Shown: positions 12,708 to 21,644 of the stretch, piece by piece
Layout: every line of letters starts with the position of its first letter
How positions within the stretch are numbered: the first letter of the stretch is position 1
Assembly: GCA_029782355.1 (NCBI GenBank)
Contig: JAKOUY010000037.1
Location: forward strand, 1 to 64,000
Source of the DNA: Actinomycetes bacterium
GTDB lineage: Bacteria; Actinomycetota; Acidimicrobiia; Acidimicrobiales; Ilumatobacteraceae
Reading direction: 5' to 3'
Length of the DNA stretch: 64,000 nucleotides
Notes under the pieces: generated by a model
The model's database searches: none
The model's input: only the letters and a program-made list of their open reading frames with translations
What the model was told of the DNA's origin: nothing
Program-made: the position numbers and the translations under genes

Positions 12708-14151
12708 GCCGACCGGGTTCCTGAAGTGGCGTCGTGAGCTGCCGGTTCGCCGGCCGGTACCCGTCCGCCTGCGCGACTGGAAGGAGGTCTACGACGACTT
12801 CCCGCTGGAGAAGATCACCACCCAGGCCGGGCGATGCATGGACTGTGGGATCCCGTTCTGCAACAACGGCTGCCCGCTCGGCAACCTGATCCCGGACTGG
12901 AACGACCTGGTCTACCGCGGCCACTGGCGCGACGCGATCGATCGCCTGCACGCCACCAACAACTTCCCCGAGTTCACCGGTCGGCTGTGCCCGGCACCGT
13001 GCGAATCGGCGTGCGTGCTCGGGATCAACGCCGACCCGGTGACCATCAAGCAGGTCGAGGTGGAGATCATCGACCGGGCCTGGGACGAGGGTTGGGTCAC
13101 GCCCCAGCCGCCGTCCGTGCGCACCGGCCGGCGCGTCGCCGTGGTCGGCTCCGGGCCATCCGGCCTGGCGGCCGCCCAGCAGCTGACCCGCGCCGGCCAC
13201 GACGTGGTCGTGCTGGAGCGCGCCGATCGCATCGGCGGGCTGCTGCGCTACGGGATCCCGGAGTTCAAGATGGAGAAGCGCCACCTCGACCGGCGGATCG
13301 CCCAGATGGAGGCCGAGGGCACCGAGTTCCGCACCCGGGCCACCGTCGGGGAGGGCGTCAACATCGACGTCCTCCTGGCCACCTACGACGCCGTGGTCCT
13401 GGCCTGCGGGGCGACCTGGCGCCGCGACCTGCCGATCCCCGGCCGGGAGCTGGCCGGGATCCATCAGGCCATGGAGTACCTGCCGTGGGCCAACCGGGTC
13501 CAGGAGGGGGACCTCGACCAGGCTCCGATCGACGTCCACGGCAAGCACGTGGTCATCATCGGCGGGGGCGACACCGGTGCCGACTGCCTCGGCACCGCCC
13601 ATCGTCAGGGTGCGGCCAGCGTCACCCAGCTGGAGATCATGCCCCGTCCCCCGGAGGAACGGGCCACCGCCAACCCGTGGCCGCAGTACGCGATGATCTA
13701 CCGGGTGGCCTCGGCCCACGAGGAGGGCGGCGAGCGGCTCTACAGCGTCAACACGGAGTGCTTCGTCGACGACGGCGATGGCCGGGTGCGGGCCTTGCGG
13801 ATCCACGACGTGGCGATGCGCGACGGTCGCTTCGAGCGCATCGACGGCACCGACCGGGAGATCCCGGCCGACTTCGTGTTCCTGTCGATGGGCTTCCTCG
13901 GCCCGGAGCGGTCCCCGTGGCTCGAGCACCTCGGCGTCACCTTCGACGGCCGCGGCAACGTGGTGCGCGACGACCGTTACATGAGTGCCGTGCCGGGGGT
14001 GTTCGTGGCCGGCGACATGGGCCGCGGCCAGAGCTTGATCGTCTGGGCGATCGCCGAGGGGCGCTCCTGCGCCGCGTCGGTCGACCGCTACCTGATGGGC
14101 GACTCCGAGTTGCCCGTGGCGATCGGTCCGGGGGTGCGCCCACTCGCGTGA
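12700..14151 (+). CDS. gltD: Glutamate synthase, small (beta) subunit
   Basis: 483 residues, normal size. The N-terminal cysteine clusters [14 protein letters not shown] and C-P-A-P-C-E-S-A-C hold 4Fe-4S centres; [10 protein letters not shown] binds FAD and G-G-G-D-T-G-A-D-C binds NADPH. It passes electrons to the FMN of GltB. GTG 12700 overlaps the gltB stop by 8 nt. Confidence 0.97.
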
Positions 14152-14174
14152 GCGGGGCCCGTATCCTGGAGGCC

Positions 14175-14762
14175 ATGAAGTCCACGGTGATGGGCGCCCT
14201 GCTGATGACCGGCGCCCTCGGCATCGGCGCCTCGGGATGCGGAGACGGCAACGCCTCGGCGTCGGCGCGCCCGACGGAGATCCCGGCCACCAACTTCCGG
14301 ATCATCCCGAACACGTCGGACACCACCCAACCGCCCGGGCAGCCGTCCGCCGGCGCGCTGCTCCTCAAGTACACCGTCAAGGGTGGCGACACGTTGCCAG
14401 GTATCGCCCGAGCAGCCAAGGTCACGGCCCAGCAGATCGCCACGGTGAACAACTGGCCGGAGGGCACGCGGCACGTCATCCATCCCGGCGACATCATCAA
14501 CCTGCCGAACAACGCCGTGCTGCCCACCGGGGTGGCGTCCGGCGAGGCCGGCGGTCCGGCGGCCCAGACCACCACGACGACGCTCCCGCCCACCTGCTAC
14601 AAGACCTACACGATCGTCAAGGGCGACACGAAGCCACGGGTGGCCCGCAAGCTGAAGGTCACCGTCGCCGAGCTCGACGCCGCCAACGTCGACACCAAGG
14701 GCTACCGGGCCTTCCGCATCGGCCTGGTCATCAAGTACCCGGTGCACACCAAGAAGTGCTGA
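14175..14762 (+). CDS. Lipoprotein with two LysM domains
   Basis: 195 residues. The signal peptide ends in a lipobox at Cys22 (G-A-S-G-C). Two LysM modules follow, about residues 66-113 (K-Y-T-V-K-G-G-D-T-L-P-G-I-A) and 140-187 (K-T-Y-T-I-V-K-G-D-T), joined by a Thr-rich linker (T-T-T-T-T-L-P-P). LysM binds N-acetylglucosamine polymers, so a peptidoglycan-associated role is likely; there is no catalytic domain. ATG 14175 has CTGGAGG just upstream. The gene follows gltD by 23 nt. Its last codons and stop are the first unit of a tandem repeat. Confidence 0.88.
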   Translation: MKSTVMGALLMTGALGIGASGCGDGNASASARPTEIPATNFRIIPNTSDTTQPPGQPSAGALLLKYTVKGGDTLPGIARAAKVTAQQIATVNNWPEGTRHVIHPGDIINLPNNAVLPTGVASGEAGGPAAQTTTTTLPPTCYKTYTIVKGDTKPRVARKLKVTVAELDAANVDTKGYRAFRIGLVIKYPVHTKKC

Positions 14763-14795
14763 TCGGGACGTGCTGATCGGGGACGTGCTGACCGG
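14756..14795. repeat. Three tandem 11-15 bp units containing the lysM stop codon
   Basis: GTGCTGATCGGGAC (14756-14769), GTGCTGATCGGGGAC (14770-14784) and GTGCTGACCGG (14785-14795). The first unit contains the stop codon of the LysM gene (14760-14762), and the copies supply two further TGA triplets. The array sits between convergent genes. Confidence 0.75.
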
Positions 14796-14813
14796 CCGTC
14801 CGGCGCGCCGCTC

Positions 14814-15854
14814 CTAGCCGAGGTCCGGCCAGCGCCGTCGCTGCCGCCGGCGGACGCCGGCCGGTGCGGACCGGCGGTGCTCGCCGAGCGCCCACTGGCG
14901 ACGCCAGCCGGTGTAGTCCGGGCCGGACAGCTTCGGGTTGGTGCCGCTCGCCGCTCGGCGCCGGGCCGTCCAGTAGTCGGTCAGCGCCTCGTCGCCCAGC
15001 ACGGTGACGGCGGCCTCGATGCGTGCGGCGAAGCGGCGGGTCGACTCACCCTCCGCCGGGCGCATCGGGGTGCCGAACACGACCGTGGTGGTCCCCGGCT
15101 TGGGGCGCTTCATGCCCTTGCCGAAGATCGCCCCGGTCCCATCGAGGAACACCGGGACCACGGCCACCCCGGTCTTGGCCGCCAGGTAGGCCGCCCCACC
15201 CTTGAAGCCCTGCCCCCACCCGTCCGGCGAGCGGCCGCCCTCCGGGAAGATCACCAGGCTCCAGCCGTCGTCGATCAGCTCACGGATCCGGTCGCTGGAG
15301 GTCCGCCCGACCTCGTGGCGGTCGATCGGCAGGGCGTTGAGGGCCAGGGCGGCGACGGTGCCCTTCAGCTTGGTGTCGAAGAAGTAGTCCGCCGCAGCCG
15401 CCACGGTGACGGTGCTGCGCCAAGGCTCCGGGATCGAGCGGATCACCAGGCCGATGTCCAGGTGACTGTGGTGGTTCGGGGCGAAGATCAGTGGGGCGAC
15501 CGGCTCGGCCCGGCGCAGGTCGTCGAGCCGGTCGCGGCCGATGACCGTCGGGTCGGCGACCACCGTGATCAGTGCGGCCAGCGGGCCGGCGGTGATCAGT
15601 CTGCGCACCGCCTTGGCCGGGCCGCGCCGGGCCCACTCGGTATCGAAGTTGGCGCCGAGCTCGTCGGGGTCCTCGGGCACCTCGACGGTGCGTGGCACGG
15701 TGGGGGCGCGCAGCGGGAACTGGGCGCGCACCAGCCGGGCGCGACCGCGAGCGACGGCGGCGCGGGCCTCGCCGGCGGTGCGGGTGCGCACCGCTCGGGC
15801 GACGTTGCCGCCGGTGGCCAGCGGGGTCGGGCGTCCGTTGCGGATCCGGGCCAT
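14814..15854 (-). CDS. PlsC-family 1-acylglycerol-3-phosphate acyltransferase-like protein
   Basis: 346 residues. The catalytic H-x4-D box is N-H-H-S-H-L-D, and the acyl-acceptor motif F-P-E-G-G-R-S follows about 80 residues later. Such enzymes esterify lysophosphatidate or related lipids at the membrane. The basic N- and C-terminal extensions (about 110 and 50 residues) are longer than in minimal PlsC. It is the last gene of a leftward operon, starting 7 nt after the LarA-like gene, which supports a role in the same lipid pathway. Confidence 0.88.
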   Translation of the reverse strand: MARIRNGRPTPLATGGNVARAVRTRTAGEARAAVARGRARLVRAQFPLRAPTVPRTVEVPEDPDELGANFDTEWARRGPAKAVRRLITAGPLAALITVVADPTVIGRDRLDDLRRAEPVAPLIFAPNHHSHLDIGLVIRSIPEPWRSTVTVAAAADYFFDTKLKGTVAALALNALPIDRHEVGRTSSDRIRELIDDGWSLVIFPEGGRSPDGWGQGFKGGAAYLAAKTGVAVVPVFLDGTGAIFGKGMKRPKPGTTTVVFGTPMRPAEGESTRRFAARIEAAVTVLGDEALTDYWTARRRAASGTNPKLSGPDYTGWRRQWALGEHRRSAPAGVRRRQRRRWPDLG

Positions 15855-15861
15855 CAGCGGC

Positions 15862-17448
15862 TCACGAGACGTCGGCCACCATCAGCGGCGGCGTGTGCAG
15901 GTGGGTGATCGTGGCACTGCGCCCGACGACGTCGCTGGCGATCTCCAGGGCGTCGTCCAGCGTGCTGGCCGGCGTGAACCCCAGCCGGCGCACCGTCTTG
16001 GGGTCGCCGCCGACGATGATCGTGCGGGCCACGTGCTGCAGGCCGTGGCTCCCCCAGTACCACATGTAGAACGGATGGACGCCGTGGTAGGCGTAGCTGG
16101 TCCGGTACAGATGGCGGTACCAGTCGTCGGTAGCGAATCGCTCCTCGAACTCGGTGCTCATCCGCACCGGGTCGGTGGTCTCGCTGAGCACCTGCTCGTA
16201 GAAGTCGATGTAGCTCGGGTGGTGGACCGGGTGGAAGTCCGGCGGGCACGGGTGGGTCATGATCACCACCCCGCCTTCACGCACCAGTGGCATGCCCCGG
16301 TACATGTTGAAGTAGTAGCCGAGACCCATGCACATCACCAGGATCGGGTTGAGGATGCTGTGCACGTTGTACGGGCTGATGTACGGGATCCCCATGGTCA
16401 GGATGTCCGTCTGGCCGCGGACCTCGACGAGCTGCTGGGCGAAGACGTGCTCGGTGGTGATCCGGTGGACCGCCTCGACCTCGCCGGCCTGCACGCTGGT
16501 CATCTGGTGGGGGGCCTCGATCGAGTGGAAGATCTTGCGGGCCAGCTTGGCCGGGGTGCGATCCAGCGACTTCTTGACGCCCAGGTAGCTGGCCCGATCG
16601 CGCATCGTCCACTCCCACTCCCGGCGGGAGAGGAACTCGAAGCCCTTCGGGAACGTGTCGGTGTTCAGTGTGGTCTCGATCTGGAAGACCTTCGGCCCGT
16701 GGTCGCGCATGACCTTGCCCATCCGCCAGTTGCTCTTGTGCAGCTCGCTGCGGTGCTGGTCCATGAAGCTGCGGCTGGCCTGCATGGTGGCCGGGTTGTG
16801 ATGGTGGCGCAGGCTGCGGTAGCTGGCCAGCCCGGTGGCCGTGCTCTTCCAGCCGCCGTCCATGGCCACCAGGTTGATGTTGACGTAGACCAGCAGGTCG
16901 CTCTCGGCGGCCCGCTTGTTGATCTCGACCTCCTCGCCCTGCGGCGTGGCGCCCAGGAACGCCAGGCCGGCGGGGTCCTCGGCGTCGTGCTGGTACAGCA
17001 GCCCGCGTGGGGCGAAGGCGTCGTACACCCGGTCGCCGACCGCGTGGCGCAGCTCGAACTCGTGCATCCGCCGGTGCAGGGCGAGGGCGGCGATGATGTG
17101 CACGTCGTCGACCCCGGCCTCGGCGGCGAGGTCGAGCACGGCCTCGATGACCCGCTGGCGGATGTCCGGCTTGCGCATCTTCGGCAGCGGGAGGCTGACG
17201 TCGTCGAAGGCGATGGTCAGCTTCATCCCGGGGAACAGCAGTGCCGGCAGCGGATCGCTGTCGACCGGGTGCAGCAGGGCGTGGCGGATGGCGCCGTCGA
17301 CGTCGTCGATGGCCGGCAGGGGCTCGGCCGGGTAGATCACCCGGCTGCGGTCGGCCGGCAGCTTCTCCAGGCTGAATCCCTCGCCCCTCCAGAACAGGGT
17401 GGGCGGCGTCGAGCGGTCGACGTCGAGAACGAATCCGGGGCGGGGCAT
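15862..17448 (-). CDS. LarA-like (lactate racemase N-terminal, DUF2088) protein
   Basis: 528 residues, longer than LarA (about 420). The opening F-D-D-V-S-L-P-L-P corresponds to the D-D-x-T/S-R-P start of LarA, A-L-A-L-H-R-R-M-H-E to its H-R region, and M-D-G-G-W-K-S followed by R-H-H-H-N to the lysine that binds the nickel-pincer nucleotide and a downstream histidine. The stretch before G-G-W-K (V-N-I-N-L-V-A-M) has no histidine where LarA usually has one. The substrate is unknown; racemisation or epimerisation of a 2-hydroxy acid is the family precedent. It is translationally coupled to the dehydrogenase upstream (TGATG overlap) inside a lipid operon, which suggests a hydroxyacyl substrate. 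larBCE are not in the window. Confidence 0.75.
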   Translation of the reverse strand: MPRPGFVLDVDRSTPPTLFWRGEGFSLEKLPADRSRVIYPAEPLPAIDDVDGAIRHALLHPVDSDPLPALLFPGMKLTIAFDDVSLPLPKMRKPDIRQRVIEAVLDLAAEAGVDDVHIIAALALHRRMHEFELRHAVGDRVYDAFAPRGLLYQHDAEDPAGLAFLGATPQGEEVEINKRAAESDLLVYVNINLVAMDGGWKSTATGLASYRSLRHHHNPATMQASRSFMDQHRSELHKSNWRMGKVMRDHGPKVFQIETTLNTDTFPKGFEFLSRREWEWTMRDRASYLGVKKSLDRTPAKLARKIFHSIEAPHQMTSVQAGEVEAVHRITTEHVFAQQLVEVRGQTDILTMGIPYISPYNVHSILNPILVMCMGLGYYFNMYRGMPLVREGGVVIMTHPCPPDFHPVHHPSYIDFYEQVLSETTDPVRMSTEFEERFATDDWYRHLYRTSYAYHGVHPFYMWYWGSHGLQHVARTIIVGGDPKTVRRLGFTPASTLDDALEIASDVVGRSATITHLHTPPLMVADVS

Positions 17449-18623
17449 CAGCGCACACTCCTGATCGGGCGCGGGCGATCGCGCAGGTCGAAGGCGATCT
17501 TGATCGCCCCCCGACGGCCGGCGTTGGAGGCGTGCTCGATGGCCGCGGCGTAGTCGTGGATCGGATAGGTCTGGGTCACGAACCGGCCGAGGTCGAGGCG
17601 GCCGACGAGATCCAGGGCGGTGTCGAAGTCCGCCCGGCGGTAGGCGTAGCAGCCGCGCACCGCCACCTCACGGTGCCACAGCGTGGTCATGTTCAGCTGG
17701 ACGTTGCTGGGCATGCCGACCATGACGACCTCCCCGCCGGGGGCCACCACCTGCAGGGCCTGGGCCAGGCTGTCGCTCGACCCGACGCAGTCGATCACGG
17801 TCGAGACCCCGCCGGTGAGCTGGTCACCGATCGCCATGCTGCCGGTCAGGCTGCGCACGGTGCGGGCCAGCTCGGGACCGGAGACCACCCGGTCGGCGCC
17901 GAGTTGCTTGGCCGCGGCCACCTGATGCGGGTAGCGAGCGGTGACGATGACCGGGCCCTGGTTGCGCGTCCTGCCCCGCGTCGCGGTGATCGCCGCCAGC
18001 GTGAGCAGGCCCAGCGTGCCGGCGCCGATGATCACCGTCGGTCGACCGGCGAAGGCCTTGGCGGCATGGACGGCGCATGCCGTGGGCTCGACCATCACGG
18101 CTTGCTCGTCGGTCAGCTCGGCCGGAACGTCGACCAGCTGGCTGTCGTGGGCCACCATCCGCTGGCCCCACCCGCCGCCCGTGTCGGCGCAGAACCCGGT
18201 CTGCAGACCGGGGGAGAGGTGACCGAAGGCGGTCCGCTCGCACCGGTTGATCTGCCCGGCCGCGCACGGCCCGCACGGCGGATCGATGCCCCGCGTGGCG
18301 CAGGACAGCACCGGCACCACCACGACGCGCCGGCCGTCGTCGGCGTCGGCGACGACCTCGTGGCCCGGGGTGAACGGGAAGCTGACGATCGGCTCGAAGT
18401 AGCGGCTGGCGTAGCCCTCGATCGTGGCCAGGTCGCTGCCGCAGATGCCGCTCAGCCGGGGGCGCAGCTCATGCCAGCTCCCGTCGGTCACCGGCAGCGC
18501 CGGGGCATCGACCTCCTGGCACGACAGCGGCCCGTGCCCGCCCGCCCGGCCCGGGGCCACCATCGAGGTGATCCGCGCCGCGGCGAAGCGGGCCAGCTTG
18601 CGCTCGATCACCAGGGCCTTCAT
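17448..18623 (-). CDS. Zinc-binding medium-chain alcohol dehydrogenase
   Basis: 391 residues. Catalytic-zinc residues appear in G-I-C-G-S-D and G-H-E-V; the region C-A-T-R-G-I-D-P-P-C-G-P-C with a following N-R-C-E is a structural-zinc-like cysteine cluster. The cofactor loop is G-A-G-T-L-G-L-L-T near residue 215. It oxidises or reduces an alcohol/aldehyde, plausibly the product of the upstream reductase. Its ATG (18623) shares an ATGA overlap with the FAR-HAD stop, and its own stop overlaps the next start by one nt, so the three genes are tightly coupled. Confidence 0.88.
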   Translation of the reverse strand: MKALVIERKLARFAAARITSMVAPGRAGGHGPLSCQEVDAPALPVTDGSWHELRPRLSGICGSDLATIEGYASRYFEPIVSFPFTPGHEVVADADDGRRVVVVPVLSCATRGIDPPCGPCAAGQINRCERTAFGHLSPGLQTGFCADTGGGWGQRMVAHDSQLVDVPAELTDEQAVMVEPTACAVHAAKAFAGRPTVIIGAGTLGLLTLAAITATRGRTRNQGPVIVTARYPHQVAAAKQLGADRVVSGPELARTVRSLTGSMAIGDQLTGGVSTVIDCVGSSDSLAQALQVVAPGGEVVMVGMPSNVQLNMTTLWHREVAVRGCYAYRRADFDTALDLVGRLDLGRFVTQTYPIHDYAAAIEHASNAGRRGAIKIAFDLRDRPRPIRSVR

Positions 18624-20959
18624 GGCCGGCCCGCCGTGCGGCTGCGTGTCGGCGCGAGGGGGAGCAACGGCCGCGGCGCGCCGGGTGACTTGGCCCAGTG
18701 CTCGACCAGCCAGCCGCGCTTGCGGGCGATCGCCGCCAAGCGGGTCTCCGGGTTGACGGCCACCGGGAAGCCGACCGCCTCCAGCAGCGGGAGATCGCTG
18801 GTGGAGTCGGCGTAGGCCACCGACTCGTCGAGTCGCAGACCCTCGGCGTCGCAGTAGTCGGCCAGGATCTGGGCTCGGGTCTCCCCGGTGGGCGGCACGC
18901 CGGTGAGCTGGCCCGAGTAGGTGCCGTCCGGTCGGACGGTCATCTCGGCGGCGATGATCTCGTCGAACAGCGGCCGCAGGGGCTCGACGACGAAGTCCAT
19001 CGCCCCGGTGATCAGCACTGTGCGGTGCCCGGCGGCGCGGTGGGCGCGCACCCGGCGGATGCCGGCCGGGAAGCTCTTGGTCAGGATCAGCTGGCTGAAC
19101 AGCTCGCGGGCATCGGTGGCGATCTGCTCGACCGGAGCGTCCTCGTAACGCTGGTAGAAGAAGCGGAGGAAGTCGCTGCGGTCGCGCCGGTCGAGGGCCA
19201 GCAGGCTGGGCGCCTCGCGCAGCGTGCGCAGCGTGTAGCGGACCTTGTCGGCCTGGTTCAGCCGGCGGGTGGCCAACCACGAATAGCTCTCCACGACGTT
19301 GCTGGCGATCAGCGTGTTCTCCAGGTCGAAGGCGGCGACGTGGCGGGACGGCTCGAGGATCTGGCGGCGCAGCCGGGTCGGGCGGGACTCCGAGGTCGAC
19401 TTGCCCGGCGCGGTGCGCACCCGGCCGTGCTTGACCACCGACGGCAGGTGGGTCTCGCGGATGTAGCGCGGCCAGTCGACGACCCGCGGGTCGATGCAGA
19501 ACGTGGCCCGGTCGTGGTCGTCCATGCCGTCCCAGATGGTCAGCAGGTTGTCGACGGCGTAGATCGCCTCGCACTCGGTGTACAGCCCGTAGAGCTCGAC
19601 GTACTGCAGGGCGCGATCGATGTCCAGGCGCTTCTCCTCCAGCCGGGCGCTCCACTCGGCCTGCTTGCCGCGCAGCGGCAGCTTCTGCAGGAAGCGCTCG
19701 CTGCGGGTGATGGCGGTCTGGGCCCGGTGCAGCTGGCCCTGCACCCGGCCACGCCCGGGGAAGCGGAACTGGGGGACGTCGATCGGCTGGCCCTTGGCGT
19801 CGTACAGCGGGTGCTGGGTGAACCACTCGCGGACGTTGTCGACCAGCGTGCCGTAGTGCAGCGGGTTGGTCGAACCGGATGCCACCTGGGTGATGAACGG
19901 GGCTCGCTGTGGCCCGAGGGCGGCGACGGCGATGATCGCCGCGACCACCAGGTCGACGGGGATCACGTCGACGGTCCCCTCCGGCACCCCGGGGAACTCG
20001 CTGAGCAGGCCGCGGGCGTAGCTGAGGATCACCGGCTCGGCCATGCGGAACCCGCGGATCCATCCTGGGTGCGGCTCGGCGACCGCCGACTCGATGATCG
20101 ACGGGCGGACGATGCTGACCGGCACATCGCCCTTGGTCTCGGTCAGCGCCTGCTCGCCGAGGGCCTTGGTGAAGGCGTAGGCGTCCGGCCAGCCGACGCT
20201 GGCGGCCCGGGCCCGGCCGGCTTCGACCAGCTCGTGATCGACCCACTTCTCGCGGATCTGCTCGGTCTTGGCAGCCAGGGCCGGGGTGCCCGCTGCACCG
20301 AGCTCCTCGCGGGCCTCGGTGCGGAAGCCGTGGAGCCGCTCGGGCGTCCGGCTGCGGTCCTCGAGATCGGCGCGCAACCGCCGGGCGGCGGCCACCTCGG
20401 CCCGCCACGACAGGCCGATGTCGAACGGCCCGGCGGAGACCAGCTCCTCGGGTGCCCGGCCGCGCCGGTTGCCGGCCACGTAGCAGGTCGACACGGCGAC
20501 CAGGTGCGGGGTCACGCCCAGCGCCCGCAGGGTCTCGGCGATGCGGACCGGTCCCATCAGGTTGATCTCGACGGCGGTGTCGAGCGGGGAGTCGAACGAC
20601 ACCGCGGCTGCCGAGTGGATGACGATGTCGCACCCGGCGAGGATCGTCCGGTCGTGCTGGTCGAGGCCGAGCATGTCGCCGGTGACGTCGCCGGCCACGG
20701 TGGTGATCCGCCGCGCCGCCATCTGCTCGAAGGGTTCGGCCGACCCGGCGAGCTGGGCGCGTAGCCGGTCGAAGGCGTCGTTCTTCAGGATCTCGCGGCG
20801 GACGCGCTCCGCCGCCGAGTGGCGCTTGCCCGGCCGCACCAGCAGCACCAGCTCGCAATCCGGGACGCAGCGCAGCAGCCGTTCGACCAGCGCCGTGCCG
20901 ACGAACCCGGTGCAACCGGTGATGGCGATGCGCGTGCCGGCGAGTGCTTCGGCGATCAT
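18620..20959 (-). CDS. Fusion: fatty acyl-CoA reductase-type SDR plus HAD-IB hydrolase
   Basis: 779 residues. The N-terminal half is an extended SDR of the NAD_binding_4 (male-sterility/fatty acyl-CoA reductase) type, with T-G-C-T-G-F-V-G at 14-21 and the catalytic Y-A-F-T-K at 261-265. The C-terminal part from about residue 540 is a HAD-IB phosphatase domain with D-L-E-N-T at 545-549 as motif I and Y-A-D-S-T-S-D-L-P near 716 as motif III. Motif I has glutamate in place of the second aspartate of DxDxT. The expected chemistry is reduction of an acyl thioester plus a phosphatase-like step; the coupling is unknown. First gene of the operon, divergent from tetR across a palindrome. Confidence 0.85.
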   Translation of the reverse strand: MIAEALAGTRIAITGCTGFVGTALVERLLRCVPDCELVLLVRPGKRHSAAERVRREILKNDAFDRLRAQLAGSAEPFEQMAARRITTVAGDVTGDMLGLDQHDRTILAGCDIVIHSAAAVSFDSPLDTAVEINLMGPVRIAETLRALGVTPHLVAVSTCYVAGNRRGRAPEELVSAGPFDIGLSWRAEVAAARRLRADLEDRSRTPERLHGFRTEAREELGAAGTPALAAKTEQIREKWVDHELVEAGRARAASVGWPDAYAFTKALGEQALTETKGDVPVSIVRPSIIESAVAEPHPGWIRGFRMAEPVILSYARGLLSEFPGVPEGTVDVIPVDLVVAAIIAVAALGPQRAPFITQVASGSTNPLHYGTLVDNVREWFTQHPLYDAKGQPIDVPQFRFPGRGRVQGQLHRAQTAITRSERFLQKLPLRGKQAEWSARLEEKRLDIDRALQYVELYGLYTECEAIYAVDNLLTIWDGMDDHDRATFCIDPRVVDWPRYIRETHLPSVVKHGRVRTAPGKSTSESRPTRLRRQILEPSRHVAAFDLENTLIASNVVESYSWLATRRLNQADKVRYTLRTLREAPSLLALDRRDRSDFLRFFYQRYEDAPVEQIATDARELFSQLILTKSFPAGIRRVRAHRAAGHRTVLITGAMDFVVEPLRPLFDEIIAAEMTVRPDGTYSGQLTGVPPTGETRAQILADYCDAEGLRLDESVAYADSTSDLPLLEAVGFPVAVNPETRLAAIARKRGWLVEHWAKSPGAPRPLLPLAPTRSRTAGRP

Positions 20960-20978
20960 GACGATCCTGGTCTAGCAC

Positions 20979-21004
20979 ATCTCTCTACCATATGGTAGAG
21001 AGAT
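20979..21004. promoter_or_regulatory. 26-bp perfect palindrome, probable TetR operator
   Basis: The sequence is perfectly self-complementary over 26 nt, centred on ACCATATGGT with TCTCT/AGAGA flanks. It lies between the divergent FAR-HAD operon and tetR and overlaps the first two bases of the tetR ATG (21003). TetR proteins commonly repress their own gene and a divergent operon from such a site. Repression of both directions is inferred, not shown. Confidence 0.85.
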
Positions 21005-21608
21005 GGACGGACGGCGCTCGACCCGCCAACGGATCCTCGATGCGGCCACCGACCTGTTCGGCCGCCGTGGCGTGGAGGCGGTCTCGCTCGACGTCATCGC
21101 CGCCGAGGTCGGCGTGGCCAAGCAGACCCTCCTGTACTGGTTCCCGAGCAAGGACGACCTCGTCCAGACGGTGCTCACCGAGGCGGCCGCCGAGCTGGCC
21201 GTGGTGATCGACGCCGCGGTCCGCGCCGCGCCCGACTCTCCGCTCGAGCGGATCGAGGCCGTCGTCCGGGCGGTGTTCCGCCCCGCCGTCCGCCGCCCGG
21301 CGTTGCTCGGCCTGGTGCGCGAGGTCGGCCGCCTCGCTCCGGCCCAGGCCGAACGGCTGCACGGGGCGCTGGCCCCGCTGGTCGACCGGGCGGTGGCCTA
21401 CCTGGCGGCGGAGATGGATGCCGGGCGGGTGCGCCGCGGCGACCCTCGGCTGGTCGCCGGGCTGTGCTACGCCACGGTGACCGGCATCGCCACCGAGCCC
21501 GAGGCGCTGCGCAGCGTCGGCTGGCAGGCCGACGTGGCCGGGCTGCGGCGTCTGCGGAGCGAACTGCTCGCCTTCCTCCGTGCCGCGCTGGCCCCGGCCG
21601 TGACCTAG
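21003..21608 (+). CDS. TetR-family transcriptional regulator
   Basis: 201 residues. The helix-turn-helix spans about residues 7-50 (R-Q-R-I-L-D-A-A-T-D-L-F and V-A-K-Q-T-L-L-Y-W-F). The ligand-binding domain is generic. There is no in-frame start upstream of ATG 21003 before a stop, and the palindrome runs into the start codon, leaving almost no leader; a leaderless transcript is possible. The likely target is the divergent lipid operon and possibly the WS/DGAT gene 36 nt downstream. Confidence 0.93.
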   Translation: MDGRRSTRQRILDAATDLFGRRGVEAVSLDVIAAEVGVAKQTLLYWFPSKDDLVQTVLTEAAAELAVVIDAAVRAAPDSPLERIEAVVRAVFRPAVRRPALLGLVREVGRLAPAQAERLHGALAPLVDRAVAYLAAEMDAGRVRRGDPRLVAGLCYATVTGIATEPEALRSVGWQADVAGLRRLRSELLAFLRAALAPAVT

Positions 21609-21644
21609 ATTTCCCACGTCGGCACCGAGGGGGAGGCACGGCCG

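Noticed and set aside
15541-17553. A 670-codon plus-strand frame opposite the LarA-like gene.
   Set aside because: It is the complement of a gene with clear family motifs and operon overlaps; it has no recognisable domain or ribosome site.
17448-20978. A 1176-codon minus-strand frame that appears to fuse a long protein to the zinc dehydrogenase.
   Set aside because: The first 785 codons are a shifted-frame shadow of the FAR-HAD gene; the dehydrogenase starts at 18623.
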